DNA of 64,000 bases from Datura wrightii (GCA_035772735.1 JASDFA010000010.1:124659501-124723500); one strand, 5' to 3'; positions 35,900-47,187 are shown, counted from the first letter of the stretch. Made by a program: numbers and translations. The notes: generated from the letters alone by a model not told the origin.

Positions 35900-36635
35900 G
35901 CAAGCAAATCTACAAAGCTATCCCGCACCCACTGCCACCATTCCCTCAAAGGGTGAAGAAAATGGTGGAAAATGGTAAGTTTCAGAAATTCCTTTCAATG
36001 CTTAAATAGTTATTTGTGAACATACCATTGGTTGAGGCATTGGAACAAATGTCGGGATATGCAAAGTTTATGAAGGACGTGGTGACTAAGAAGAGATTTG
36101 TGAGCTATGAGCCGATTGACAATGTACATCACTATAGTGCCATAGCTACAATGGTCCTAGCTCAAAAGAAGGAAGACCCGGGTGCTTTAACTATACCTGC
36201 ACCATTGGGAATGTTAAGTTTGCAAGGGCACTTTGTGATCTGGGAGCTAGCATCAACTTGATTCCCTTGGCAGTGTTCAAGAAATTGGGCTTAGGAGCCC
36301 CCAAACCTACCACTATGCGGCTACTGATGGCTGACAGAACTGTTAAAAAGCCGCTGGGGATCCTATTCGATGTTCCTCTCAAGGTGGACAAATTCATAAT
36401 CCCAGCGGACTTCGTGATTGTGGACTGCGAAGTGGATTATGAGGTCCCCGTGATTCTGGGGCGACCATTCCTTGCAACTGGGAGGGCCCTAGTAGATATG
36501 GAGGCAGGCCAATTGAAATTCAGACTAAACAAAAAAGAGGTCACCTTTAACATCTGCCGGTCAATGAAGCAACCAAAGGAATTCAGTGTAGTCTCAGCAC
36601 TAGAAAATGATTATGAGTCACTTGACGAATTTTGA
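35900..36635 (+). pseudogene. pro: Aspartic protease of element 2, one frameshift
   Basis: The first part (to 36261) reads MVENGKFQKFLSMLK, VNIPLVEALEQMSGYAKFMKDVVTKK and QKKEDPGALTIPAPL. A 1-base shift at about 36205-36212 moves to the frame with FARALCDLGASINLIPLAVFKKLGLGAP, then DRTVKKPLGILFDVPLKVDKFI, VPVILGRPFLATGRALVDMEAGQLKF and the stop at 36635. The active-site DLGA is kept. Apart from that shift and a TAG near 36006 it is well preserved. Confidence 0.9.
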
Positions 36636-36681
36636 GTAGCCAAGAGACTTGCGTCGTGCCACAATGTTAAATCAGGCACTT

Positions 36682-36784
36682 CTTGGGAGGCAACCCAAGT
36701 GGTTTCTTGGTGAAGTTTGAGTAACCAGGCCACCTGTGTCGTGCCACGATGTTAAATCAAGTGCTTCTTGGGAGGCAACACCAG
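36682..36784 (+). repeat. Two AGGCAA-loop hairpins after the protease stop (element 2)
   Basis: CTTGGG-AGGCAA-CCCAAG at 36682-36699 is perfect. The second (36767-36784) reads CTTGGG-AGGCAA-CACCAG, with a decayed right arm. The first begins 47 bases after the protease stop. Each is preceded by GTTAAATCA and a GCGCTTC-like string. Confidence 0.85.
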
Positions 36785-36859
36785 TTATTAAACTAATGTG
36801 CGCTCAGTGTGCAAGAAAAACAAAAATAAGAGGCTGAAAAACTGCTGAAACAGCACCTC

Positions 36860-37147
36860 CTACAGCTCTCAGTACGACTTGTGATTGCATCCTACGAGCA
36901 GTAGCAGCAGTCATGGTGTGGTTAAGAGAAGTTATTCAAAGCATCGACCTACGAGTCATCATACGAACCGTACACATATTGTACGAGCAGTTGAATGTAC
37001 TCGTAGGTCCCCAGGTAAGTTTCTTAATTTTCTGAAGCACGGGTCCAGGGGGACAAGTCGTGGGGTCTTCTTACGACTCGTAGGTCAAAACCTTCAAAAT
37101 TACCAGATTCGGCCCATATTTTCCAATCTGTCCCCTTTCCTATTTAA
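36860..37147 (+). promoter_or_regulatory. Predicted internal promoter for ORF2 (element 2)
   Basis: Words in 36865-37085 include CAGTACGACTTGTG, CCTACGAGCAGTAG, ACCTACGAGTCATCATACGAACCGTAC and TTACGACTCGTAGG. GGCCCATATTTTCC (37111) and TATTTAA (37141-37147) follow, as in element 1, although the flanks have diverged. Inference only: no transcript evidence. Confidence 0.55.
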
Positions 37148-37323
37148 ACTTCATACCAAAATCGATTCTTCTCCCATGCAAACAAAACAAACCTACGAGC
37201 CCTATCTCCTAAACTCTCTAACCGGTAACTCAAAAGCTAAAGAAGAATTGAGAAATTTCTTGCTAAACCAAAGTTCCTCTCAACCCACAATTGTGATTTT
37301 TCAGTCGAAGGAAGAAGCAACAA

Positions 37324-38044
37324 GTAAGTAGTGCATTGAATATTGAAAATTTTTAGCTTACTTGAAGCTTCCACTGTCGAAACCCCTGGGAGTATTGAAT
37401 TTGTTCGAAAAAAATTTCAATAATGCAATGATCAGGGATGAAAATAAACCAAGAATGACTGGAAAACACCATATTTTTCATTGTTGGGATTGAGCTTGTA
37501 AATTTAAGTCTTTTTGAAAAATTTTGGGTTACTGGTTATGATTAAAAAGGGGAGGGATGAGTAGTGTTTAATTGATGAATGATATGCCTAGACCTGAGGG
37601 AAATTTGAGTACCCAAATTGTGAAAAAGAGAACCCCTGCAAACTAAACAAAAATCAACTAAGGCCTAAAAGTGGTATAAAACACAGTACGGGTCGTAGTT
37701 TGTCACTACGAGTCATACCGAGGATTCGTACCAAAGAACTAAACAAAGTACACCCCCTCCCCTTTCTGAAAAGTCCTTTCAACTACTCGTGGAATCGACC
37801 TACGAGTCGTGAAAAATTACAGAAGATACCATAACTGAAGCTTCATCAGATGACTCAGGGTACGAGTCGTACCTTCATGGTACGAATTGTACCTATGAGC
37901 CGTAACATACACTAGGGATTGTTGGGTCTTCATACGAGTCGTACTGTGATGCTACGACTTGTACTGTCGACCCGTGATAAGAATTTGAAACTTTCTTTTC
38001 TAATTCTTCTTTCTCAAATATGGAATTCTAACTCTTTTTTTCAG
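37324..38044 (+). other. Predicted intron in the ORF2 leader (element 2)
   Basis: Donor ACAA/GTAAGTAG at 37324 and acceptor CTCTTTTTTTCAG ending at 38044; the ORF2 ATG is at 38050. The length of 721 bp fits a plant leader intron. The interior has no open frame and holds TACGAGTCGTA words at 37685-37980. The placement equals that in element 1. Confidence 0.6.
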
Positions 38045-38049
38045 GTACA

Positions 38050-40130
38050 ATGACACAGAAGCGAAAAACATCCAAAGAAACAGCCCTACGAACATTAATT
38101 GATGAAACATCTAAGTCCAAGCCTGGGCAAGTAGGAAACTCCCCTAGTGGTTCGGTTGAGGACTACCAGATAGACACTTTAGACACAGAAGCAACTAGAA
38201 CCACTAGGGCGAAAACAAAAGAACAAGTTGAAGCAGCCACTGCCAGATCTGCCCAAGCTCCCTAGTTTAAGGAGGGATCTAGAGGAGATAATCAGGAGTA
38301 GGGAAACGACACAAATGTAAAAGAAGGGTCTGAGGAAGCAAGTGGCAGTGATGAATTAGAGGAGGAGGCCCTAAATGGTACACAAGAACAGACCCCACCC
38401 AGAAAAAACCGCATAGTCCGATGGAGAGTGCCAGGAGCCTAAGAAATATATGAGCAAGGCATCTCTCTCACCACCAAAATCAATTCGAGACGGAGCATTT
38501 AGGAAGAATCACATATCCTCACTAACTCGTCGAATGAAGTGGAGGAGATGAAGCGGATCTTCAGCTTTTATGGTTTTGAGTGGATGGCAAAGACTCTAGC
38601 CCAATATACAACAGAAATAGTCTGGGAGTTCTACGCCAACTACTTGAGTACCATGGAGCAAGAGGAGAAGGAGGGGCAGAAAATAAAAGACCAGCCCCAA
38701 CTCAAGAGTGTGTTGGTCCGAGAAAGAGAGGTCGACATATCCGAGCGCACTATCTCCCGAGTTTTGTATGGGCCACAGTAATACCTCAACGAGCTATGCC
38801 AGAGTATGACTATAGACTGGGGGCACTTAAGCAACATCGACAATTAGGTTTTGAGGAACGCCAGAGGCAGTTACAATGGTTGGCGGGTGTTTTACTTGAG
38901 GACAAGGAGGGAGTTGAGTGGGTTGCTGGAGGAAAGCAGGTTACCAAGAGTTCATTGAATTTTATTGCCAAGGCCTACTGGACACTAGTACGCCATCGAC
39001 TAGCACCCACCGTCAATGAAAATACCCTTAGTGCTAATAGGGCAGCTTTGGTGGCATGCCTCATCTGCTGCGATCCAATCAACATCCTAAGGATCAATGC
39101 AGATGAGATATAAGACCGGGTAGTGAGAGTAAGAACTAGCATCCCATTCCCAAGTGTTGTATTTAGTCTATATACAGAGGCAGTGGTGCCAATAAGACGA
39201 GGTGAGGAGCAGCTGATTGGAGGCTAGAGGATAGCAGACATAGGGCTTAGCCGGGATAAGATGAACCCGATAAGTCGTGCACAACTTCCCACAGCTATTC
39301 CACAGAGCCATCCAGCAGGGGGCGTATAGGTGAATGCCGCTATTACCCAGGAGCAGAGTGAGACACCGGCTACAGATGTCGATCATTTGGAGGTAGCTCC
39401 TAGCACATCTACCATACCACCACCTAGCTTACATACTCAGACTCTGGCAGGACATGTTTTGGTGCCACAGGACTTCCTTCAGAAGCTGGCTAAATGGTTG
39501 ACCATGAAAGAGCGAAAGATTTAGGCCGTGATGGAAAACGTAAATCCATGGGTCAAGTCGGAGATAGATGCTATAGCTTAGGCTCTACATGCTAGCCTGG
39601 ATGGATTTGAGAGTCGTTTCAATGCATGTATGGCAAAGCATACATACACCAGTAGTCTCCGTGAGGAGTTGGGGGCTCTTTAGAATCAAGTAGTCGAGTT
39701 GTCATCAAGACAACCGACAGTTATCAAACCTCACTCTTCTAAACTTAGATGCAAAATTTGAAGAGGAGATTGATTTGGAGGCTTAGTGGGAGCCGACGGT
39801 AGTTGCTAGAGATAAGGGAAAAAAGAGAGTTGTTGAGGATGATGAAGAGGAAAGTTGGAGAAAGAAGATGAAGAAATAAAGGAGAGAACGTAAGAGGGCC
39901 GGAGCGGAGAGCTTGCAGACTCATGACGCACATATGTCAGAACTGCAGGAGCGAGCTAGAGGAGAAGGCAACTCCACCATACCTCAACCCTAATTCAAGC
40001 TGAGGTCGTTGAAGCGGCCAAGACTATTGAGGGAGGTAACCACTACCCCTGTTGACACTTCTAGGAGTGCGCCGTCCACCGCTAGCATTACAGTTATAGT
40101 GGAGGTACCTCCTCCACAGGGTAAAGTCTG
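38050..40130 (+). pseudogene. ORF2 of element 2: plant 'putative transposon protein' type
   Basis: MTQKRKTSKETALRTLIDETSKS opens the frame, followed by an acidic linker with stops. The conserved block EEMKRIFSFYGFEWMAKTLAQYTTEIVWEFYANYLSTME lies at 38539-38660, and EREVDISERTISRVLYGPQ at 38725-38781. A frameshift at about 38780 leads to MPEYDYRLGALKQHRQLGFEE and NFIAKAYWTLVRHRLAPT..N.L, typical of the family I know as the putative plant transposon protein domain (PF20167). The tail has FLQKLAKWLTMKERKI and a charged C-terminus in another frame, ending about 40130. Biochemical function unknown; it sits where Athila elements carry their third ORF. Confidence 0.8.
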
Positions 40131-41567
40131 AGTAGCCCCAGGATGTTCCCTTCCCTATGTTCTTCTATCTCATGCTTCGAGGACGAAGCTAAATTTTCAA
40201 AAAGGAGAGGGGGTGTACTTGTTATTTTTGGGATTTTTGATATGTTCGAGGGTTTTTCTTGTCGTGTTTATTTTCCCCCAGACATGTTATCTAATAGAAC
40301 CGACATGTTTAGGATTTTTATTTTTAGTCCGTGATTTTTGTGTAATTAAAAAATAACTTAGAAGTACTTAGCCAATAAAAATGCATGAGTTCCCCATGAT
40401 TTCTGTGGAACTTTAGATGTCATTTAGTTTATTAGCATGAGTCTTGTTAAGCCATGTGTAAACCAGATAGGTAAAGAAAATATAGTTCATGTGCCATTAG
40501 AGAGTGAGGTAAAGTACCTAGTTTAGTGTTGTGTAGAAGATCTAGAACTTTCCTGGTTGGTCTTTGCATAGGCTAAGGATGGTTGGTGAGGATATGATCA
40601 TAGGCTATTATTGTTTAGCTCACTTTTAGACTATATAACCCTACCAAACTCATATGAATCCCTTGATCCCAATTTTGAGCCTTAATGGACCCATTTTTTT
40701 ATTTGATTAACCAACGAACCGTACCCATTTATTTCTAATGAACCTATTTTGGCCCTAGTCCTTCCTTGGATATCATGAACCTCAACATAGGCAAAATTCC
40801 TAAGTTGAGGGTGGCTAGAGTAGGAATGTGTAAATGGTGGGAACGAGAAAAAGGAAAAGAAAAAAGAAAAAAAAGGTGAAAATGAGGTGTGGTGTGGTGA
40901 AAATAAAAGAAATAAAAAATATTGAGAATCTTGAAAAAGAAATTTCAAAAGAATAAAAATGCTGAAAAAGTTGAAAATACACCACACCCATGCAAATGTA
41001 TATTAAAAAGGTGAAAAGGGAAGAAAAGGAATGAAAAGAATAAAAGGTAAAGTAGGTGAAAGGTGAAGCCAATGTATGTAGTGCCAAGGAGGGGATAATT
41101 AGTTAAAGATCTCTCATTTTTATCATGTCCAGCCCTAAGCGTACATTACAAGCCATATCAAGTCCTATAGTGATCCTAATTTAACCATTTAACAAGCCAA
41201 AGTAGAGAAAATAAGGACCAGGCTATGGTATCTGATACGTGGTACTTGGAACTCTTTGTGAGGGTGAGTGTTTCATTTGTCTATTCCCATACATATTTGA
41301 TATTATATCTGTGAGTAGGGACTTCATTTGTTGTGAGGGTACATGAATTATGTTTACTTTTACCGTTGGTCTGTGTGAAAAAGCTAGATGAAATGACATG
41401 ATCCCTTTTTTGTTGTGTTTTGAGGTCGCCTGTAATACATTAGATGATGTTGGTTCATGGAAAAGGGTCAAAAGTTGTTTCCTTAGGTTTATTTTCTAGT
41501 TGAGCGTCGTGTTTTAGTTTTTATTTTCTTTGCCTGAGGACATGCAAAAGTCTTAAGTTGAGGGTGT
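40131..41567 (+). other. 3' region of element 2 with extra polypurine-like motif, purine-rich block and PPT
   Basis: No coding frame. A motif AAGTTGAGGGTGG at 40802-40814 nearly repeats the true polypurine tract AAGTTGAGGGTGT at 41555-41567, with similar upstream sequence. Between them, 40840-41075 is a purine-rich block of GAAAA/AAAGG runs. The true tract abuts the LTR at 41568. Confidence 0.8.
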
Positions 41568-43178
41568 TGATGTGTTGTGGATTTACAGCACTTTCGACAC
41601 TCAAAACTAAAGAAAATAACATGGACCTAGGTGCGTTTATATGGATATGAGGTACTTTTCTTGTGTTTGTGTTTTCAGGTAAACTTAAGTGTTGGAACAA
41701 GATTTTGCAAAAGAAGCTTAAAAGAGCAGAAACTGAGGCAAACTGACATTCTCAGTATGAGTCGCACACTGATGGTACAAATCGTACAAAGACTCGTGGA
41801 AATGTTCAGAAGAATGAACTGACAAAGAAGCAACCCATGACTCACAGTACGGGTCGTATGATCGTTGTACGGGTTGTAACTTCAAGTTGTGGAAAGATTC
41901 ATAAAAAATGCATAAAAGCTGAATCTGGGTATGGATGATTATAGTACGAGTCGTAATGGCAAGGTATGAGTCGTACCAAGGCACTCGTGACAAACTTAAG
42001 AAAAATTAAGAGTCTACAGATTTAGACCATGAAAATTCAGTACGACTCGTAGGAAGATGGTACAAATAGTACCAAAGCAGAAACACTTAGTTGGATTTCA
42101 GCAAGAAACAGACCTACGGACGACAGGTACAACCCATACAAGCCAGTCACGGGTCATAGGTCAAATCGTGGCACGAGTGGTAGTAGATATGGAAGTTTAC
42201 CCTATTAACTTAGGAAAAGAATTTTTATGTCTGTATAAACAGGTTTTATGTTTTATTTACATATAGAGGAGTGGAAAAGTAATTAGAAGTGATTAGAACT
42301 GATTAGCAACAAAGTTAAGGAGATATAGACATGAGAATTGAGTTGTTGAACTTGTGATCAACCTTTTCTTGATCTTCATATTGTTCTTAAGGATTTTGCT
42401 GATTAATTCAAGGAAGTTTTTCTCTCAATTAAAATTGTATGTATTGATTTATGTCCTTGATTATGCAAACAAATCACAATCTTGCAACTATGAGAGGCTA
42501 AAACCTCCATAGCTAGTGTTGTGGGAACCATGGTAGATTAACAATATAGGGTTACATAAAAGTGATTCAAAATCAATGCAAAACACTTGTATTTTATTCT
42601 CTTCATGCTTAAACTTTTCTTAATGGTGTACAACATTAGGACTTGCCTGAATTCTTTACTTGCTTAGGTCTAAGAGGTAGAGATTGAGAAAAGAGAATTA
42701 CAACAATGCCTTGATCTTGATGATCATTGTATTAACTTGAGCTATGGTTGCAGGATAGCTAAATTTGAGACATATTGATAACGGCTAAATTGTAATCTCT
42801 CATGAGACCTAGTCGGGTGATTGAGTATAGTCATTCAATAGGGAGTGGTCAGTCAATTGAATGAACCCTAGTTATCAGTTCTACAAGTAAGCATTGGCGA
42901 TGATCACGTATGTATACCCAAGAAGTAATGAACCCATGGGGAACACAAAACCCTAGTTATCTTTAAATCTTGATTTCACCCATAATTTTAATTGTGCTTT
43001 TAATTATTGTTTCCTTTTTAAACCCCCAATTTGGAGTAACTACCTAACAAGTTCACTTACTAGCTTTAGTCTAGCTCTTCCCTATTCCCTGTGGGTTCAA
43101 CCCCAACCTCTTTTTTGGGTTCTTTATTGAAGATGTCCATTTCATACTTCAGTAAGAGGTATGGTTTGAGCGATATCA
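41568..43178 (+). mobile_element. 3' LTR of element 2, 1611 bp
   Basis: It starts TGATGTGTTGTGGATTTACAGC and ends GAGCGATATCA (TTATCA with one change). Words lie at 41750-42185, with TATAAAC at 42234. It is followed by GCCGG and by the rest of element 1 ORF2. Confidence 0.93.
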
Positions 43179-43245
43179 GCCGGCCAGCGCCAATGCCACA
43201 ATTGCAGTGGAGGCTCCTCTTCTGCAAGATGACAAGAGTGCTTAG
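43179..43245 (+). pseudogene. Last codons of element 1 ORF2
   Basis: These codons read ANATIAVEAPLLQDDKSA followed by TAG, corresponding to the end of element 2's ORF2 (ITVIVEVPPPQGKV). Deleting element 2 and one GCYGG copy joins them in frame to the sequence ending at 32441, so the two pieces are one gene split by insertion. Confidence 0.8.
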
Positions 43246-43250
43246 AGCGC

Positions 43251-44112
43251 TACAGGTATGTTCCTTTCCCTATTGCTTACATTTTATGCTTCGGGGACGA
43301 AGTATGCTTTTTAAAAAAGTGAGGGGGTGTACTTGTATTTTTTGGGAATTTTGATTCATCTAAGGATTTTTCTTGCCGTATGTCTTTTCCCTCGGGCATG
43401 TTATCTAGTAGAACCGACATGTTTAGAATTTTATTTTTTTGTGTGATGTTTGTTTAATTAGAAAGTAGCATGGGAGTACTCAGCCAATAAAGTGCACTAG
43501 ATTTGAAACTTTTGGACAAATTGAACCTATTATATTTTTTTGATGAATTAGTTGTGTATTTGTGATTGCATGCATGATTTATGTGGATCTTTTATGTTAT
43601 TTAGTATATTAGCATGAGTAATTTTTGTTAATACATGAATAAACCAGACAGGTAGAGTGAATATAAATCTTGTACCATGAGTTACAGGTATGTTCCTTTC
43701 CCTGTATGCTTATATTTTATGCTTCCGGGACAAAGCATGCTTTTTAAAAAGGGGAGGGGGTGTACTTGTATTTTTTGGGAATTTTGATTCATTCGGATTT
43801 TTCTTGTCGTGTGCCTTTTCCTTCGGGCATGCTATTAGTAGAACTGACATGTTTAGAATTTTATTTTCTTATGTGATTTTTGTTTAAGTAGAAAGTAGCT
43901 TAGGAATACTCAGCCAATAAGATGCACTAGATTTGAAACTTTTGGAAAAATTGACCCTGTTAAATTTTTTTAATGAATTAGTTGTGTACTTGTGATTGCA
44001 TGCATGATTTATGTGGAACTTTTATGTTATTTAGTATATAAGCATGAGTAATTTTTGTTAAGACATGAATAAACCGGACAGGTAGAGTGAATATATATCA
44101 TGTACCATGAGT
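43251..44112 (+). repeat. 432-bp tandem duplication in the 3' region of element 1
   Basis: Two direct copies (43251-43682 and 43683-about 44112) both start TACAGGTATGTTCCTTTCCCT, include a GGGGAC.AAG.ATGCTTTTTAAAAA segment and AACC/AACTGACATGTTTAGAATTTTA, and end TGTACCATGAGT. Element 2 has only one copy of this region (40137 onwards). The copies differ by scattered substitutions. Confidence 0.9.
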
Positions 44113-45240
44113 GGGTGAGGTCTGATACCTAGTTCAATACTGTGTTGAGGATCTAGAACTTGCGCAGTTGGTCATTGCAGATGTTTTAGGATGGTTGGTT
44201 AGAAAAGGATCATAGGCAATTTTTGTTGAGCCCATTTTCAGCCTAAATAACCCTACCAAAATTATATAATTTCCTTGATCCAAATTTTTGAGTCTTAAAT
44301 AGATCATTTTTCTTTGATTAACCAATTAACCGTACCCATTGTTACGATGAATATGTTTTGGCCCTGGTCCCTCCTTGGACATTGTGAACCTTAACATAGG
44401 CAAAAATGTCTAAGTTGAGGGTGGTTAGAGTAGGGGTGCATGAATAGTGGGAAGGTGAAAAAGGAGAGAAAAGAAAAAAAAGTGAAAAATGAGGTGTGGT
44501 GTTAAAAAATAAAAAGAAAAAGAAAAGAAAAATTGAAAAAAAATACAAAAAAGAATAATACATGAAAAAGTTTGAAAACACAGCACACTCATACAAGTGC
44601 ATAAATAGGGTGAAAAAGGAGGAAAAAGCAAGAAGAAAAAGCAAAAAGGGTGAAAAAGTGAAGAATGGAGCCACATGTATGTGGTGCCAAGGAGGGATTT
44701 TAGTCACTCAAATTTTTTTATATCTATCTTACCTAGCCCAAAAGCCTACATTACAAGTCAAAGAAAGTCCTATAGTGATCTTAACCTAACCATCTGACAG
44801 ACCAAAGTAGAGAAAACAAGGGCAAGCCTATGGTATCCAATATGTAGTATTTGAAACTTCTTTGTGAGAGTGAGAGTCTCTCTTGTTCAATCCCATGTCA
44901 TATATTTTGTTATATTTGTGAGTGAGGGACTTCGTTTTCTGTAAGGGTACATGGTTTGTGTTTAACTTTTCCAGTGGTTTGTGTAAAAAGCATTGGTGAT
45001 GACTTGACTACCTGTTAATAGCTAGATGACATGTCTTAATCCCTATTTATCATGTTTTGTGGTTGCTTGTAGTGCATGTGCTCTTGGTTCAAGGGAAAAG
45101 GGTCAAATGCTTTTGGAGTCATAATGCAAATTTTTTTTGATATTGGTTGTAGTGTCCTAGGTTTTTTTTCTATTTAAGCATCGTGTTTAGATTTTCTTTT
45201 TCTTTTCCTAAAGACATGCAAAAGTCTAAGTTGAAGGTGT
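44113..45240 (+). other. 3' region of element 1 with extra polypurine-like motif, purine-rich block and PPT
   Basis: AAGTTGAGGGTGG recurs at 44412-44424, followed by an A/G-rich block at 44450-44670 (runs of AAAAAGAAAAG), matching the layout of element 2. The polypurine tract next to the LTR is AAGTTGAAGGTGT (45228-45240). No coding frame. Confidence 0.8.
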
Positions 45241-46914
45241 TGATGTGTTGTGAGATTACAAAACTTTCGACGCTTAAAACTGAGAAAATAGCATGGACTT
45301 AGGTATGTTTATATGGATATAAGATACTTTTACTTTGATTTCAGGAAAAATAAGTGTTGGAGCAAAGATGTGCAAAAGATGCCTTAAAATGCAGAAAATC
45401 AGCCAAAGTACCAATCTTAGTATGAGTTGTACCTTGATTGTACGAGTCATACTGAGAACTGTGATGAAAGTCAGAAGGCTGAATTAGGAAGAAGACAATC
45501 TATGACTCTCAGTACGTGTCGTACCACAATGGTATGAGCCGTAACTAGAGATGTGGAAATATTCAGAAGAAATTGCACAAAGGCAAACTCTTGGTACGGA
45601 TGGACTCACGAACCATGGCATCAATGTACGAATCGTACCAGGAGCCATGGTGAACTTCAGAAGATGTTCAATACTTTGATGAACTACAGACACTATAGAC
45701 AGTACGAGTCATGGTAAGAAGGTACGAGTCGTACCACAACACTCGTGAAGAATTCCAGAAATGTCAAAGTTCTCAGGACCAGACCACCGAAAGCAATGTA
45801 CGACTCACCGGATGAAGGTATGATTTGTACCAGGACACCAACACTTAGCCAAATATATAGAAGAAAAGAACTTATGGATAGCAGGTACGACCCGTACAAT
45901 CCTGCTACGGGTCGTAGGACAAATCATGGCACAGGCGGCACCAGATATAGAAAACTCCCTGTTGGCTTAGGAAAAGGTTTCTAATGTCTGTATAAATATC
46001 TTTTATGTTTTATTTTAGTTATTTAAGGACAAAAATGAGTTAGTACAGGTGTGAATAGTTATTTTTGTGAATTCTTATCGAGGTTTGAGGAGCAACTTTT
46101 GGGATCAAATTCTTTATTTCTTACATTGTTCTTGAAGTTTTTTTTGATAATCAAATCTGATTTCCTTCCAATTGTTGTTGTAAGTATTTAATTATATGTT
46201 TGTCTATGAATGAAAATTAAAATATTACAACCATAAGAGGCTAAAACCTCCACAACTAGGGGTTGTGGGAAACATGACAGATTAACAAACTAGGGTTGCA
46301 CAAAAGTGATTCAAAACCAATGCAAAAAGCTTTTATTATATTCTCTTCGTGTTTAAACATTTCTTAATGGTGTACAATATTAGGACTTTCCTGAATTCTT
46401 TACTTGCTTGAGCCTAGAGAGGTAGAGATTAGGAAAAGAGAATTACAACAAAGCCTTGATCTTTACGATCAGTGTATTAACTTGTGTTATGGTCGCAGAA
46501 TAGTGAAATTTGGAACATATTGATAACGGTTAGTTTGAAATTGCTCATGAGACCTGGCTATGGTGATTGGGTATAGTCATCCAATAGGGATGAACTAGTC
46601 ATTTGGATGAACCCTAGTCATTAGTTCTACACGTAAACATTGGGATTGATCACGTGTGTATACGCGAAGTAGTTATGAACCCATGGGGAACACTTACCCT
46701 AATTGTTTTCAAATCTTTATTTAAATAACAATCATAATCTTTACTTTACCATTATTTTCTTTAAACCCCCAATTTGGAGATAACTCACCAACAACTTCAC
46801 TTACCGGCATTAGTCTAGATCTTCCAGGGGTTTGACCCAAACCTCTTAGTTCGGTTCTCTATTGAAAATGTCTGCTTCATACTTCGTCAGAAAGTGTAAG
46901 TTTGAGTGTTATCA
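45241..46914 (+). mobile_element. 3' LTR of element 1, 1674 bp
   Basis: It begins TGATGTGTTGTGAGATTAC and ends TTTGAGTGTTATCA. Words lie at 45415-45920 (GGTACGAGTCGTACC at 45721, GTACGACCCGTAC at 45885). TATAAATA is at 45991. It is followed by AAACT, the decayed target duplication inside element M gag. Confidence 0.93.
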
Positions 46915-46978
46915 AAACTGCGGTTGCTACTACTGGCTTGGGTGCTTCTTCTCTAATTCTGCCTGCACGTGTTCTCAA
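46915..46978 (-). pseudogene. gag: Gag start of element M, on the far side of element 1
   Basis: On the minus strand from 46978 the codons read (L)RTRAGRIREEAPKPVVATA, a common N-terminus of this chromoviral Gag, with the initiator ATG decayed to TTG. Removing element 1 and one copy of its 5-bp target duplication puts this piece in frame with the RGRGQG-type stretch at 25368 and below. Bases 46979-47187 are the leader, without other features. Confidence 0.82.
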
Positions 46979-47187
46979 TATATGTGAGAGAAAGAAAGAA
47001 AAAAGTTGTTAGATACCAATTTGGATCACTAGATACCAATTGGAATCAAGTGATAGCAATAAAATAAAAGAAAGAAGGCAGTTTTCCTAAGTCCTACAGC
47101 CTCTCGAGGATAAGTAACAGACGTCTCTACGCCGATCCATGAGACTCTAGTAGACTCATCCTCCTACAATATGATCAAAGAATCTAG

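Larger units (their letters stand above)
32442..43178 (+). mobile_element. Element 2: non-autonomous Athila-like element inserted in element 1
   Basis: LTRs at 32442-34042 and 41568-43178 share TGATGTG...TTATCA/ATATCA ends and differ by roughly a tenth of positions in the first 230 bases (my count by eye). The target duplication is GCTGG (32437-32441) and GCCGG (43179-43183), one change. Internal order: PBS, gag, protease, hairpins, word cluster, TATA, intron, ORF2, 3' region, polypurine tract. RT, RNase H and integrase are absent. It is a close relative of element 1 and better preserved. Confidence 0.93.
25374..46914 (+). mobile_element. Element 1: non-autonomous Athila-like element, split by element 2
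   Basis: Both LTRs (25374-26982 and 45241-46914) begin TGATGTG and end TTATCA. Target duplications are GAACT and AAACT. The internal region holds a tRNA-Asp PBS, gag, protease, AGGCAA hairpins, word cluster, a predicted promoter and intron, ORF2, a 3' region with a 432-bp duplication, and a polypurine tract. There is no trace of RT, RNase H or integrase. Element 2 occupies 32442-43178 within ORF2. Element 1 without element 2 is about 10.8 kb. Confidence 0.92.

Noticed and set aside
38539..39113. ORF2 as an active transposase
   Set aside because: The domain family name says transposon protein, but no DDE or other catalytic motif is visible, and it lies inside an LTR element.
40840..41075. Poly(A) tail of a retroposed gene
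   Set aside because: It is a mixed A/G block inside the element's 3' region, present in both relatives, and not at an insertion boundary.
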